19,963 bases of DNA from Rhizobiales bacterium UBA1912 (GCA_002337455.1 DDGC01000013.1:32141-52103); one strand, 5' to 3'; counted from the stretch's first letter, positions 1 through 7,255 are shown. A program made the numbers and translations. Notes: a model not told the origin generated them from the letters alone.

Positions 1-78
1 GGTCAGGGCAAGCTCGTCGACCGCGGCGGCCGCGTGTCGCGCTTCAAGGAAAAGTTCAAGGGCATCCTGGGTTCGTAA
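1..78 (+). CDS. rpmE: 50S ribosomal protein L31, 3' end (partial)
   Basis: Only the last 25 codons and the TAA stop (76-78) lie in the window. The visible residues run GQGKLVDRGGRVSRFKEKF and end in KGILGS. The G-x-x-x-LVDRGGRVSRF pattern is the conserved C-terminal end of rhizobial-type L31 proteins, where it follows an HPAWTGG segment that would lie upstream of the window. L31 sits in the large ribosomal subunit near the intersubunit bridges. The identification rests on a short stretch but the motif is characteristic, and L31 next to an rcdA/DUF1465 gene is an arrangement I recall from Rhizobiales. A strong intrinsic terminator follows 20 bp after the stop. Confidence 0.85.
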   Translation, partial: GQGKLVDRGGRVSRFKEKFKGILGS

Positions 79-97
79 GACCCAAAGCCTCGACAAT

Positions 98-128
98 AAA
101 AAGCCCGGCCATTGCGCCGGGCTTTTTT
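98..128. terminator. Bidirectional Rho-independent terminator between rpmE and rcdA
   Basis: A perfect 12-bp inverted repeat has arms 98-109 (AAAAAGCCCGGC) and 116-127 (GCCGGGCTTTTT) with a 6-nt loop. It is followed by T on the plus strand and preceded by A on the left, so it can end transcription from rpmE (plus) and from rcdA (minus), which converge here. Confidence 0.93.
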
Positions 129-149
129 ATATCCAGTTGTCAGCTTTGT

Positions 150-668
150 TCACGGGCTGCCGAACGCCGCCTTGAGCCGGCCCATCTGCGCCGACAGCGC
201 GTTTTCGCCTTCCGGCTCGGCGGGCAGGTCTTCGCCACGCTCGATGCGGTCGAACTTGACGACGCGCTCGAACAGCCGGTCGCCCTTGGCGATATAGGCC
301 TTCATGGTTTCGGGGATGTCGTCCCAGCCCGGACCGCCTCGATCGGACGGCAGCGCCGAGAACTTGACCTTGGATTTTTCGCTGCGTGCCTGTTCGGGCG
401 AAATCTCGCCCTCGTTGACGGCGCGCTGCAGCAACAGCCACGAGGCCAGCTGCATCAGCCGCGTGGTGAGCCGCATGCTCTCGGTGGCATAGATAAAGGC
501 CGCATCGCGGCTGAGCCCCTTGCTTTCGCCCCGGCCCTCGCCATCGAGATAGGCCGCCACCTCTTCGATCAGGCCCATGCCCTCGCGATAGAGAAGGTCG
601 AACCCTCCCGAAGCCAGCAGCCTGGGTGTCAATGCAACGGCGTCGCTGGGGGACCTCATCTCGTCCAC
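150..668 (-). CDS. rcdA: RcdA-like protease adaptor (DUF1465)
   Basis: A protein of about 172 residues matching the DUF1465 family, whose studied member is RcdA (regulator of CtrA degradation) of Caulobacter. There it is an adaptor in the CpdR/ClpXP hierarchy that helps deliver cell-cycle substrates. The hallmark helical segment ESMRLTTRLMQLASWLLLQR, followed by AVNEGE, is in the centre. The rest is mostly helical, as expected for the three-helix-bundle fold, with a polar C-terminal tail. Start choice: the longest frame opens with GTG at 674, but an AGGAG at 678-674 overlaps that codon. The GTG at 668 lies 5 nt after AGGAG and is preferred; an ATG at 659 is also possible. It converges with rpmE on a shared terminator. 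Family assignment is solid; its role in this organism is inferred. Confidence 0.88.
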   Translation of the reverse strand: MDEMRSPSDAVALTPRLLASGGFDLLYREGMGLIEEVAAYLDGEGRGESKGLSRDAAFIYATESMRLTTRLMQLASWLLLQRAVNEGEISPEQARSEKSKVKFSALPSDRGGPGWDDIPETMKAYIAKGDRLFERVVKFDRIERGEDLPAEPEGENALSAQMGRLKAAFGSP

Positions 669-794
669 GGGCACTCCTGATCGCTATGGATAATTTCGTG
701 CAGTCTATGCGCAATCGATCCGCCCGTCATTACCGGCCGGCCACGAGTTGCAACTAGGCTTAACGCAATTTGGTTCCGGCGATCACCTGTCCCA

Positions 795-828
795 GAAAAG
801 AAAAAAGAGCCGTCAAGCAAACGGCTCT
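795..828 (-). terminator. Orphan leftward Rho-independent terminator
   Basis: A perfect 8-bp stem AGAGCCGT (806-813) / ACGGCTCT (821-828) has a 7-nt loop. On the plus strand it is preceded by an A-rich run (795-806), so on the minus strand the hairpin is followed by a T-rich tract. It therefore works for transcription from right to left, yet no leftward gene is visible between it and the gntR start at 1063. Confidence 0.7.
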
Positions 829-996
829 CGAAAGTTAACAGGGAGGCGTCAAACAGAGGGAAGGAACCGCTCTGAAAAACTCCAGCGCAAACTGGATAAT
901 GAAAATCTAAACCGAACTCGTAAAATTTTCCTTAACGAGACTCGCTTTTTTAACCTTACCGGCAAGTGATCACTGGTTGTGGCATGCCCGACCCAC

Positions 997-1025
997 TTGA
1001 CGAGGCGGAACAACACACCTACATG
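997..1025 (+). promoter_or_regulatory. Putative sigma-70 promoter of the gntR-ABC operon
   Basis: TTGACG at 997-1002 is followed after 17 nt by TACATG at 1020-1025. The -35 match is good and the -10 match is weak (3 of 6). The -10 overlaps the left end of the inverted repeat at 1024-1049, as expected for a repressed promoter. Inferred from sequence only. Confidence 0.45.
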
Positions 1026-1049
1026 GTTCATTACTCAACTAATGAACCA
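1024..1049. promoter_or_regulatory. Operator-like perfect inverted repeat upstream of gntR
   Basis: TGGTTCATTA (1024-1033), a 6-nt spacer and TAATGAACCA (1040-1049) form a perfect 10-bp inverted repeat ending 13 bp before the GTG start of the GntR regulator. It lies between the putative -10 and the Shine-Dalgarno. YtrA-type GntR repressors bind palindromes of this kind as dimers and commonly repress their own operon, so this is the probable autoregulatory operator. Confidence 0.72.
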
Positions 1050-1062
1050 ATGAGGCTATGTC

Positions 1063-1431
1063 GTGTTCGACGATGGCTCGCCCATCTACCGCCAGATAGC
1101 GGACCGCATCAAAGCCGATGTGGCCACCGGAACGCTGGCGCCCGACAGCCAGATCATGTCCACCAACCAGTACGCAGCCTTTTACGGCATCAACCCAGCC
1201 ACCGCCGCCAAGGCCTTCGCCCAGCTTGTCAACGAGGGCGTACTCTACAAGCGCCGTGGCGTTGGCATGTTCATCGCCCCCGGAGCGCGCGAAACACTCG
1301 TGGGTGGCAGACGCATTCGCTATTTCGATGATGTCCTGGACCCCGCGCTGGCCGAGGCCCGGACCCTTGGAATTTCAGGCGATGATGTTCTCGACTTCGT
1401 AAAAGCCCGCCTCAAGAGGGAAAAACAATGA
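1063..1431 (+). CDS. GntR-family (YtrA-type) transcriptional repressor
   Basis: A 122-residue protein with an N-terminal GntR winged helix (about residues 5-72). It has the typical opening SPIYRQIADRIKADVATG, the recognition-helix region INPATAAKAF and the wing YKRRGVGMFI. The C-terminal part is only about 45 residues of helix and is too small for a ligand-binding FadR or UbiC domain. This is the YtrA subfamily architecture, which regulates adjacent ABC transporter genes. The start is GTG 1063, with TGAGG (1051-1055) 7 nt upstream. Its stop overlaps the ATG of the ABC ATPase (ATGA at 1428-1431), so the two are translationally coupled. It probably binds the inverted repeat at 1024-1049 and represses its own operon. 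The signal is unknown; YtrA relatives often respond to cell-envelope stress or antibiotics. Confidence 0.88.
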   Translation: MFDDGSPIYRQIADRIKADVATGTLAPDSQIMSTNQYAAFYGINPATAAKAFAQLVNEGVLYKRRGVGMFIAPGARETLVGGRRIRYFDDVLDPALAEARTLGISGDDVLDFVKARLKREKQ

Positions 1432-2315
1432 CCCCCACGCTCTCTGTCAAAAATCTCACCCAGACCTTCGGCGAAACGACTGCGCTTGACGATTTGACCC
1501 TCAAGCTGGAGACACCCGGCATCCACGGACTGCTGGGCCGCAATGGTTCGGGCAAGACCACGCTGATGTCGATCATTGCCGGGCTTCGCAAGCCGACGAG
1601 CGGCACCGCCAGCCTCAATGGCATGCCCGTTTACGAAAACTACCAAGCAACAACGGAAATCTGCATCATCCGGGAAAGCGGCGATACCACCGCCGAATGG
1701 AGCGAAACCATTGCCGAAGCCTTTGCGCTGGCCAGCGATATGCGCCCCTATTGGGACGCGGACTATGCAAAGCGCCTGCTCGACCTGTTCGAGTTGAGCG
1801 AAAAGATGAAAGTCGCGTCCCTCTCGCGCGGTAAGCGCGCCCAGCTCGCCTGCACGCTCGGATTGGCCGCCCGCACGCCGCTGACCCTGTTCGATGAGGC
1901 CTATCTGGGCATGGACGCCCCCAGCCGCTACACATTTTACGACCTGCTGTTGGAAGACTTCATGGCCAATCCCCGGCTGATCGTCCTCTCGAGCCATCAT
2001 ATCGAGGAGGTGGCGCGCCTGTTCGAGGAGGTCGTCATCATCGATTCCGGCCGCCTTGTCCTGCACGAAGCGGCGGACAGGCTACGCGGCCGGGGCATCA
2101 GCCTCACCGGCCCAACAACCACCGTCGACGCCCTGGCTTCCGGCGCAAGACTGCTGAGCGAAAGGAGCCTGGGGCCGACCAAATCGGTTGCCCTCTACGA
2201 CGCTCCGCAAAGCCTTGTTGCGGACGCACGACAGGCCGGCGTGGAGGTCGACACATTGCCCATCCAGGATATCTTCATCCACCTGACCGGAAAAACGGAA
2301 AGGACCGCCCCATGA
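1428..2315 (+). CDS. ABC transporter ATP-binding protein (YtrB-like)
   Basis: A 295-residue nucleotide-binding subunit. Walker A is GRNGSGKTT (about residues 37-45), the signature is a degenerate SLSRGKRAQ (131-139) instead of LSGGQ, Walker B is LTLFDE with D-loop AYLGMD (152-163), and the H-loop histidine is in LSSHH (about 190). The Q-loop region reads ICIIRESGD, with no glutamine. The roughly 90 residues after the ATPase core are a C-terminal extension of unknown role. The ATG at 1428 overlaps the gntR stop, and the gene's own stop overlaps the next ATG (ATGA, 2312-2315). It would energise the membrane protein encoded next. The substrate cannot be read from sequence; export or an envelope-stress role is inferred from YtrA/YtrB-type context. 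Confidence 0.9.
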   Translation: MTPTLSVKNLTQTFGETTALDDLTLKLETPGIHGLLGRNGSGKTTLMSIIAGLRKPTSGTASLNGMPVYENYQATTEICIIRESGDTTAEWSETIAEAFALASDMRPYWDADYAKRLLDLFELSEKMKVASLSRGKRAQLACTLGLAARTPLTLFDEAYLGMDAPSRYTFYDLLLEDFMANPRLIVLSSHHIEEVARLFEEVVIIDSGRLVLHEAADRLRGRGISLTGPTTTVDALASGARLLSERSLGPTKSVALYDAPQSLVADARQAGVEVDTLPIQDIFIHLTGKTERTAP

Positions 2316-3049
2316 CAACAATCTCCATGCCCCGAACCGAACCAGTGATCCCACGCCGACTGCTGTCTGAACAGGCCATCTTTGCCCTCATGGTCTGGGC
2401 CGGCTTTTCACTGTTTATCTTTGTCTTGACCTTCGCCGTTTCACTGGTGCGCGACATCGACGTGAGCGGCTGGAATCTCGCCGGTCAGCCGGCCCGCTGG
2501 TTCGGCTTTGCCATCGGCATCTATGTCGGCTATTCGCTGTTTCCGCTTTATGTGACCCATGGCGGCACAAGAAAAGGCTATACCGCGCAGGTGCTCAGCT
2601 TCGCACTCGCCTATGGCGGGCTGCTCGGCGTGCTGTTTACGCTCACTTTTCCCATCGAAGCTGGCTATTACGCCCTCATGGGTTGGCCCCAGGCCCTGCA
2701 CGGGGCCGAGCTTTATGCCCACCCACTCGACCTGCCTGTCGTGCTGGCCCAATGGGTTGTCATCATGGTGCTCTGGGTCATGGGTGGCATCTTCATGGGC
2801 GCCGCATGGTATCGCAGCGCCGTCTACGGCACCCTTGCCATTATCTTCGGCATTTTTCTTGTCGGCCTGTCGGGCATGGCTATCGGCGCTGGCGACGGGC
2901 CGTTCGAATGGGCCTATCGCCAACTGCTGGGAAGCGACCGGCCTGGGACATTTGCAGCAATCGTACTCCATCTTGTGGCGATAGCGATTCTGGGTCTGTT
3001 GACCTGGGCCGCGGTCAGGGATGCCCCGATCCACAACAAATCGGAATGA
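2312..3049 (+). CDS. Integral membrane protein, probable ABC permease subunit
   Basis: A 245-residue protein with six predicted membrane helices at about 22-46, 62-82, 92-113, 141-163, 169-192 and 213-234, and short polar ends. I recognise no named family, but its position as the last gene of an ATGA-coupled operon after a GntR repressor and an ABC ATPase makes it the likely membrane partner. An AAGGA lies 7 nt before the ATG. It has no large extracytoplasmic domain and no binding protein is encoded nearby, which argues for an exporter or sensor-type complex over a classical importer. Its stop (3047-3049) faces the stop of the DUF1192 gene with a 3-bp gap and no terminator between. Confidence 0.75.
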   Translation: MTTISMPRTEPVIPRRLLSEQAIFALMVWAGFSLFIFVLTFAVSLVRDIDVSGWNLAGQPARWFGFAIGIYVGYSLFPLYVTHGGTRKGYTAQVLSFALAYGGLLGVLFTLTFPIEAGYYALMGWPQALHGAELYAHPLDLPVVLAQWVVIMVLWVMGGIFMGAAWYRSAVYGTLAIIFGIFLVGLSGMAIGAGDGPFEWAYRQLLGSDRPGTFAAIVLHLVAIAILGLLTWAAVRDAPIHNKSE

Positions 3050-3052
3050 CCC

Positions 3053-3235
3053 TCAGAATTTGAACACAGCGTCAGCCGCGTCGCGGCTGGCGGTTTTCCC
3101 TTCGATGGCCGCTTCGAGACGCCCGATTTCCGCCTTGAGAATTTCGATCCGGTCCTGAAGTTCGTCCACCGACAGCGTCTCGAGAGGCATGCCAACCTCA
3201 TGGACCGGGATGCGGCGTACAGCATCGTCTTCCAT
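3053..3235 (-). CDS. DUF1192 family small protein
   Basis: A 60-residue protein starting MEDDAVRRIPVHEVGMPLET, with the core SVDELQDRIEILKAEIGRLEAAI and a tail ending in DAVFKF. Both are typical of the DUF1192 family of alphaproteobacteria. The centre is a short amphipathic helix likely to form a coiled coil. The start at 3235 is chosen because GAGGAG lies about 7 nt upstream and the length fits the family; the open frame extends 25 codons further upstream without family similarity. It is divergent from the quinone oxidoreductase gene with a gap of under 60 bp, so their promoters must overlap. The function is unknown. Confidence 0.85.
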   Translation of the reverse strand: MEDDAVRRIPVHEVGMPLETLSVDELQDRIEILKAEIGRLEAAIEGKTASRDAADAVFKF

Positions 3236-3292
3236 GCTGATCTCCTCAAATTTGCTCTTGGCCCATTTTGACGCGCGATTAAGATGGCGTCC

Positions 3293-4300
3293 ATGACAAT
3301 AAAAGACCAAATGCAGGCCATCGAAATCTCAGCGCCGGGCGGCCCCGAGGTCCTCAAGCCAATTGTGACGGCCACCCCTGTTCCCAGGCCGGGGGAGGTG
3401 CTGATCGCCGTCGCCGTAGCCGGGGTCAATGGCCCCGACATTTCCCAGAGGCAGGGCGCCTATCCGCCACCCGCCGATTCCTCGCCCCTTCCCGGCCTCG
3501 AAGTCTCCGGTGTTGTCGCAGCGCTGGGAGAAGGCGAAACCCGCCTTGCGGTTGGCGACGCGGTCGTGGCGCTCTGCAATGGCGGCGGCTATGCCGCCTA
3601 TGTCGCCGTGCCCGCCGGACAGGTGCTGCCAAAGCCAGAAAACTGGTCGCACGTCGAAGCGGCGACGCTGCCGGAAACCTTTTTCACCCTGCAGCAAACC
3701 CTCATCGAACGGGCCGGACTTGCCGCCGGTCAGACGGTGCTCGTCCATGGCGGATCGGGCGGCATCGGCGCCAGCGCCATCCAGCTTTGCCGCCTTTATG
3801 GCGCGACACCCATCGTAACGGTTTCCAGCGCCCAAAAGGCCGAATATGCCCGAAGCATGGGGGCTGCCCACACTATTGACTACACCAGCGAGGACTTCGT
3901 CGAGCGCATCAAGGCCCTGACGACAGGCCGGGGCGCAGACATAATCATCGACATCATCGGCGGCGATTACGCCAACCGCAACCTCAAGGCGTGCGCCTAT
4001 GGCGGCCATGTCATCCAGCTCGCCATCCGCGGCGGCGCGAAAGCCGAAATCAACCTCGGCCTGATCCTGATGAACGCCCTCACTCTTTCAGGCTCGACGC
4101 TGCGGCCACAAACCGCGGCAACCAAGGCCCGGTTCGCCCAGGCGCTCCACACCAAAATCTGGCCGGCAATCGGGGCGGGAAACATCGTGCCCCCGCACAT
4201 AAGAACCTTTCCGCTCGAAAATGCCGCCGATGCCCACCGCGCCATGGAAGCCAAGGACCACTTCGGCAAGATCGTCCTGATGGTAGGTCCTGACCAATGA
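3293..4300 (+). CDS. NADPH:quinone oxidoreductase (zeta-crystallin/MDR family)
   Basis: A 335-residue zinc-independent medium-chain dehydrogenase/reductase. It has an N-terminal GroES-like domain (about 1-130, with LPGLEVSGVV and VGDAVVAL) and a Rossmann domain carrying the nucleotide motif VHGGSGGIGASAIQL (about 151-165). The terminal segment FGKIVLMV is typical of the family. It probably uses NADPH to reduce quinones or enal-type electrophiles in the cytosol. Of three in-frame ATGs (3284, 3293, 3311) I choose 3293, giving MTIKDQMQAIEI, which matches the spacing of related rhizobial proteins; none has a strong Shine-Dalgarno. The stop overlaps the next gene's ATG (ATGA, 4297-4300), suggesting co-translation with the S66 peptidase. 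Confidence 0.9.
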   Translation: MTIKDQMQAIEISAPGGPEVLKPIVTATPVPRPGEVLIAVAVAGVNGPDISQRQGAYPPPADSSPLPGLEVSGVVAALGEGETRLAVGDAVVALCNGGGYAAYVAVPAGQVLPKPENWSHVEAATLPETFFTLQQTLIERAGLAAGQTVLVHGGSGGIGASAIQLCRLYGATPIVTVSSAQKAEYARSMGAAHTIDYTSEDFVERIKALTTGRGADIIIDIIGGDYANRNLKACAYGGHVIQLAIRGGAKAEINLGLILMNALTLSGSTLRPQTAATKARFAQALHTKIWPAIGAGNIVPPHIRTFPLENAADAHRAMEAKDHFGKIVLMVGPDQ

Positions 4301-5337
4301 CCGTTCCTTGGCCCACCCAACTCGCCGTGCCCCAGCGCCTCTCGCCGGGCGATGCCATAGCCATCGTCTCACCAAGCTGGGGCGGTCCGTCGGTCTTTCC
4401 CCATCGCTACGAGGCCGGGCTCGCCTGCCTGCGAGCGCGCTTTGGATTTGAGATCGTCGAGATGCCTCATGCCCGCGCCGATGCGGACTGGCTGGCAGCA
4501 AATCCTATGGCGCGAGCCGAAGACATCATGGCCGCCTTTGCCGATCCAAGGATCAAGGGCGTGTTCGCCTCCATTGGTGGCGATGACGCCATCAGCCTCG
4601 AACCGTTCCTTGACCTGTCGGTCTTATCCGACAATCCCAAGCCGCTGATCGGCTATTCGGATACGACGGCCATCCATTTCGCTTGCCTCAAGGCTGGGGT
4701 GCAGAGCTTATATGGCCCCTCAATAATGTCCGGCTTTGCCGAGAACTGCGGGATCAGCCCGACGACCGAGATGTCGTTCCGGGCCGTTGCGATGGACGGA
4801 TCCGCGCACCGCCTGCCCTGGAGCACAGAAGGCTGGACCGACCAGTTGCTCGACTGGGCCGATCCCGGAAACCAGTCCCGACCGCGCGCCCGCCAGCCAT
4901 CGTCCGGCCCGCGCGTCCTGCGCGGCAGCGGCACCGTGAGTGGTCGCCTCATCGGCGGGTGCTTCGAGGTTCTCGAAATGCTCAAGGCGACGCCCTGGTG
5001 GCCGCCGCTCGACTATTGGAACGGCGCCGTGTTGTTTCTCGAATCATCTGAAGAAGCACCGGCTGCAGATCACATCAGGCGCTGGATGCGCAATTTTGCA
5101 GCCCAGGGTGTTCTAGACCGGATCAACGCGATTTTGCTGTCTCGCCCTGCCGGGATGGATGGCGAAGGACGAGCGGCACAGGAACGCGCAGTTCTCGCCG
5201 CGCTCGACGAGCGTGGATTGAAAACCCTGCCCGTCGTCGGCAATCTCGATTTCGGCCACACCGACCCGATCGTCACGCTTCCCTATGGCGGGACGGCCCG
5301 GATTGATTGTGACACCGCCGAAATCTGGCTGAGCTGA
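4297..5337 (+). CDS. S66 family LD-carboxypeptidase / MccF-like serine peptidase
   Basis: A 346-residue protein of peptidase family S66. The nucleophile serine is in IGYSDTT (Ser121). The glutamate is in VLFLESSEE (Glu249) and the histidine in NLDFGHTDP (His321), giving the Ser-Glu-His triad. N-terminal landmarks are GDAIAIVSPSWG and FASIGGDDA. Family members either trim peptidoglycan tetrapeptides between L- and D-residues (LdcA type) or cleave peptidyl-nucleotide antibiotics (MccF type). The length and the insert at about 185-215 look more MccF-like, but this is not decisive. No signal peptide is visible, so it is cytoplasmic. Translation is coupled to the upstream oxidoreductase by an ATGA overlap. 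No terminator is seen before the next gene. Confidence 0.88.
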   Translation: MTVPWPTQLAVPQRLSPGDAIAIVSPSWGGPSVFPHRYEAGLACLRARFGFEIVEMPHARADADWLAANPMARAEDIMAAFADPRIKGVFASIGGDDAISLEPFLDLSVLSDNPKPLIGYSDTTAIHFACLKAGVQSLYGPSIMSGFAENCGISPTTEMSFRAVAMDGSAHRLPWSTEGWTDQLLDWADPGNQSRPRARQPSSGPRVLRGSGTVSGRLIGGCFEVLEMLKATPWWPPLDYWNGAVLFLESSEEAPAADHIRRWMRNFAAQGVLDRINAILLSRPAGMDGEGRAAQERAVLAALDERGLKTLPVVGNLDFGHTDPIVTLPYGGTARIDCDTAEIWLS

Positions 5338-5496
5338 CACCGTGCCTCGCCACCGATCGCCATGTGTCGGTTTGGCAACGGATCGGTCACGATTGCGTCA
5401 AACATCGCAACCACACTTGCCAGAAATCTCTCTTGCGATGATTTTGAGGCGTCCGGGGGCGCAACCGGTGTGTTCGATATCTTGATTGAAGGCTGG

Positions 5497-6381
5497 ATGA
5501 ACCAGACTACCCTGCGCCTCGTCGGTGGCCTCGTGCTGGCCTCCCTGATCCTCTATATGCTGGTGGTGGCTGTCGCCTATACCTTCCAGCGCGAGATGGT
5601 CTTCCCCCGCCGCTTCGTCAATGCCCTGCCCTTTGCCGCCATGGTCGGTGCCGATTTTGAGCGCATCACGCTCGAAACCGCCGATGGCGAAAGGCTCAAG
5701 GCCTATTTCAAGCCTCCGCTCGAAGGCGCCCCGATGATCGTTGCCTTCCACGGCAATGGCAGCGTTCCCGAGCCGCAAGCGGTACGGTTCGGCAGCATGC
5801 CATGGGCCAATGCAGGCTTTGGCGTGCTTTCCTTTGCCTATCGCGGCTATCCCGGCTCGACCGGCACCCCGAGCGAGGAGGGCCTGCTGCTCGATGCCGA
5901 GGCGGCCATCGCCTATGCCCAGAGCCATGCCCCCGGCAGCCGGCTTGTCTTCATCGGTCACTCATTGGGCACCGGTGTCGCCGTCGCCATGTCCGAGCGC
6001 TATCCCAGCCAGGCACTGGTGCTCGAAGCGCCTTTTTCGTCCCTGCCCGACGTTGTCGCTGCCACCATGCCATTCCTGCCAGGGCAACTGGTGCGCGACA
6101 CCTTCTTTTCCTCGCGCCGTATTGCGGGCAGCCAGGCCGATACCATCGTCATTGTGCATGGCGAGCGCGACACCGTGGTCCCCGCCTTTCTGGGCCGTCG
6201 CCTGTTCGCCGCCGCCCCGCACGGGGTGTTCATGTCGGTCGAGAACGCTGATCATCTCAATCTGCGCGGCATGCGCGACACCGAAATTCTCGATCTCGTC
6301 ATCAATGGCTATCCGCCCGAACCGACCCCGCAGAGCGAACCGGTCGGCAGCCCCGACCCGCTCGAAACCGGCGCTGCGTGA
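5497..6381 (+). CDS. Membrane-anchored alpha/beta hydrolase (BEM46/ABHD13-like)
   Basis: A 294-residue alpha/beta hydrolase with an N-terminal membrane anchor (about residues 8-29). The oxyanion-hole region is AFHGNG (83-88), the nucleophile elbow is GHSLG (154-158, Ser156), the acid is Asp225 in HGERDTVVP, and the base is His253 in ADHLNLR. The catalytic domain should face the periplasm, anchored in the inner membrane. The substrate is unknown. The open frame begins at 5362, but the first 45 codons have no family similarity; the ATG at 5497 is preferred because the anchor follows directly and a GAAGG (5488-5492) lies just upstream. A second hydrolase of the same architecture is encoded at 15254-16060. 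The C-terminal 20 residues are Pro/Glu-rich and probably disordered. Confidence 0.86.
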   Translation: MNQTTLRLVGGLVLASLILYMLVVAVAYTFQREMVFPRRFVNALPFAAMVGADFERITLETADGERLKAYFKPPLEGAPMIVAFHGNGSVPEPQAVRFGSMPWANAGFGVLSFAYRGYPGSTGTPSEEGLLLDAEAAIAYAQSHAPGSRLVFIGHSLGTGVAVAMSERYPSQALVLEAPFSSLPDVVAATMPFLPGQLVRDTFFSSRRIAGSQADTIVIVHGERDTVVPAFLGRRLFAAAPHGVFMSVENADHLNLRGMRDTEILDLVINGYPPEPTPQSEPVGSPDPLETGAA

Positions 6382-6401
6382 TTGCTGATTGCATGATGGG
6401 C

Positions 6402-6428
6402 ATTTGACCCTTATATTGACGGTCAAAT
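6402..6428. promoter_or_regulatory. Perfect 8-bp inverted repeat upstream of trcR
   Basis: ATTTGACC (6402-6409) and GGTCAAAT (6421-6428) are perfect inverted arms with an 11-nt spacer, about 75 bp before the trcR ATG. Each arm contains a TTGAC-like hexamer in opposite orientation. It could be an operator or two overlapping -35 elements. The centre-to-centre distance of 19 bp would put both arms on nearly the same face of the helix. Confidence 0.5.
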
Positions 6429-6501
6429 TCCCCCTCATTCCAGATTGGCGAGGCGGGCGGCCCCGAGAAATACCGGGCCGCAGCACAGGAGAGATTTACC
6501 C

Positions 6502-7233
6502 ATGGCCACACAATTGCTCATGCCCAAGGCGACCGCCGTCTGGCTGGTCGAAAACACAGGGCTGACCTTCAAGCAGATCGCCGATTTCTGCACCCTGCAC
6601 CCGCTCGAGGTCCAAGGCATCGCTGACGGCGACGTTGCCGGCGGCATTCGTGGCGTGAACCCGATCCAGAACGGGCAGCTGAACCGCGAAGAGATCGCCA
6701 AGGGCGAAGCCGACGAGAACTACAAACTGAAAATTTCCGAGCCCAAGGTCAAGGTTGCAGCGCCCAAGCGCCGCGGTCCGCGCTATACGCCGACCTCGCG
6801 CCGCCATGAGCGCCCCAACGCCATCAAATGGCTGGTCCGCAACCACCCAGAGCTCAAGGACGCCCAGATCATGCGTCTGGTGGGCACCACCAAGTCGACA
6901 ATCGAATCCGTGCGCGAAAACACCCACTGGAACGCGGCGAACCTGACCGCCATGGACCCGGTTACTCTCGGGCTCTGCTCGCAGATGGAACTGGACATGG
7001 AAGTGCGCAAGGCAGCCCGCACCGCCGGCATTGCCGAAGATGCACCCGAAGGCACACGGCTGATGACTGCTGAAGAAGCGCTCAACCGCGCCCAGTATGA
7101 GCCCGAGGATGGTGAAGAGGCAGCGCACACGCCCGCTCAGGACAATTACGATGCCGAGCGCGAGGCCGAGTCGGTCTTTGCCAAGCTCAAATCGCTCAAA
7201 GGCGCCGACTCTGACGCCGACGATCGGGAATAA
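6502..7233 (+). CDS. trcR: Cell-cycle transcriptional regulator TrcR (DUF1013)
   Basis: A 243-residue protein that matches DUF1013 over its length. Landmarks are an N-terminal helix-turn-helix-like segment with KATAVWLVENTGLTFKQIAD and GVNPIQNGQLNREEI, a basic linker KRRGPRYTPTSRR, and a second module with NAIKWLVRNHPELKDAQIMR followed by LVGTTKSTIESVRE. In Caulobacter the protein is reported to associate with RNA polymerase and the housekeeping sigma factor and to affect cell-cycle promoters. The C-terminal 50 residues are acidic and low-complexity. The start is ATG 6502, with AGGAGAG (6487-6493) 8 nt upstream; the frame extends to 6445 without support. It appears monocistronic, with its own upstream region and a strong terminator. 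RcdA, another cell-cycle protein, is encoded 6 kb upstream. Confidence 0.9.
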   Translation: MATQLLMPKATAVWLVENTGLTFKQIADFCTLHPLEVQGIADGDVAGGIRGVNPIQNGQLNREEIAKGEADENYKLKISEPKVKVAAPKRRGPRYTPTSRRHERPNAIKWLVRNHPELKDAQIMRLVGTTKSTIESVRENTHWNAANLTAMDPVTLGLCSQMELDMEVRKAARTAGIAEDAPEGTRLMTAEEALNRAQYEPEDGEEAAHTPAQDNYDAEREAESVFAKLKSLKGADSDADDRE

Positions 7234-7255
7234 TCTTCCCGCGATAGCTTTTCAG

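Larger units (their letters stand above)
675..1062. other. AT-rich intergenic region between rcdA and the gntR operon
   Basis: This 388-bp gap has no convincing coding sequence. It holds the leftward rcdA promoter region, a leftward terminator-like hairpin at 795-828 with no gene feeding it, an AT-rich stretch around 890-960 with a GACTC methylation-type site (939-943), and the promoter and operator of the gntR operon (997-1049). Short open frames on both strands (748-969 plus, 849-1031 minus) lack recognisable motifs. Confidence 0.7.

Noticed and set aside
748..1031. Small open frames on both strands upstream of gntR (748-969 plus, 849-1031 minus)
   Set aside because: No recognisable motif, no good Shine-Dalgarno, and the minus frame overlaps the operator and promoter of the gntR operon.
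5362..5496. N-terminal extension of the first hydrolase
   Set aside because: The 45 codons before ATG 5497 lack similarity to the family, which begins with the membrane anchor encoded just after 5497.
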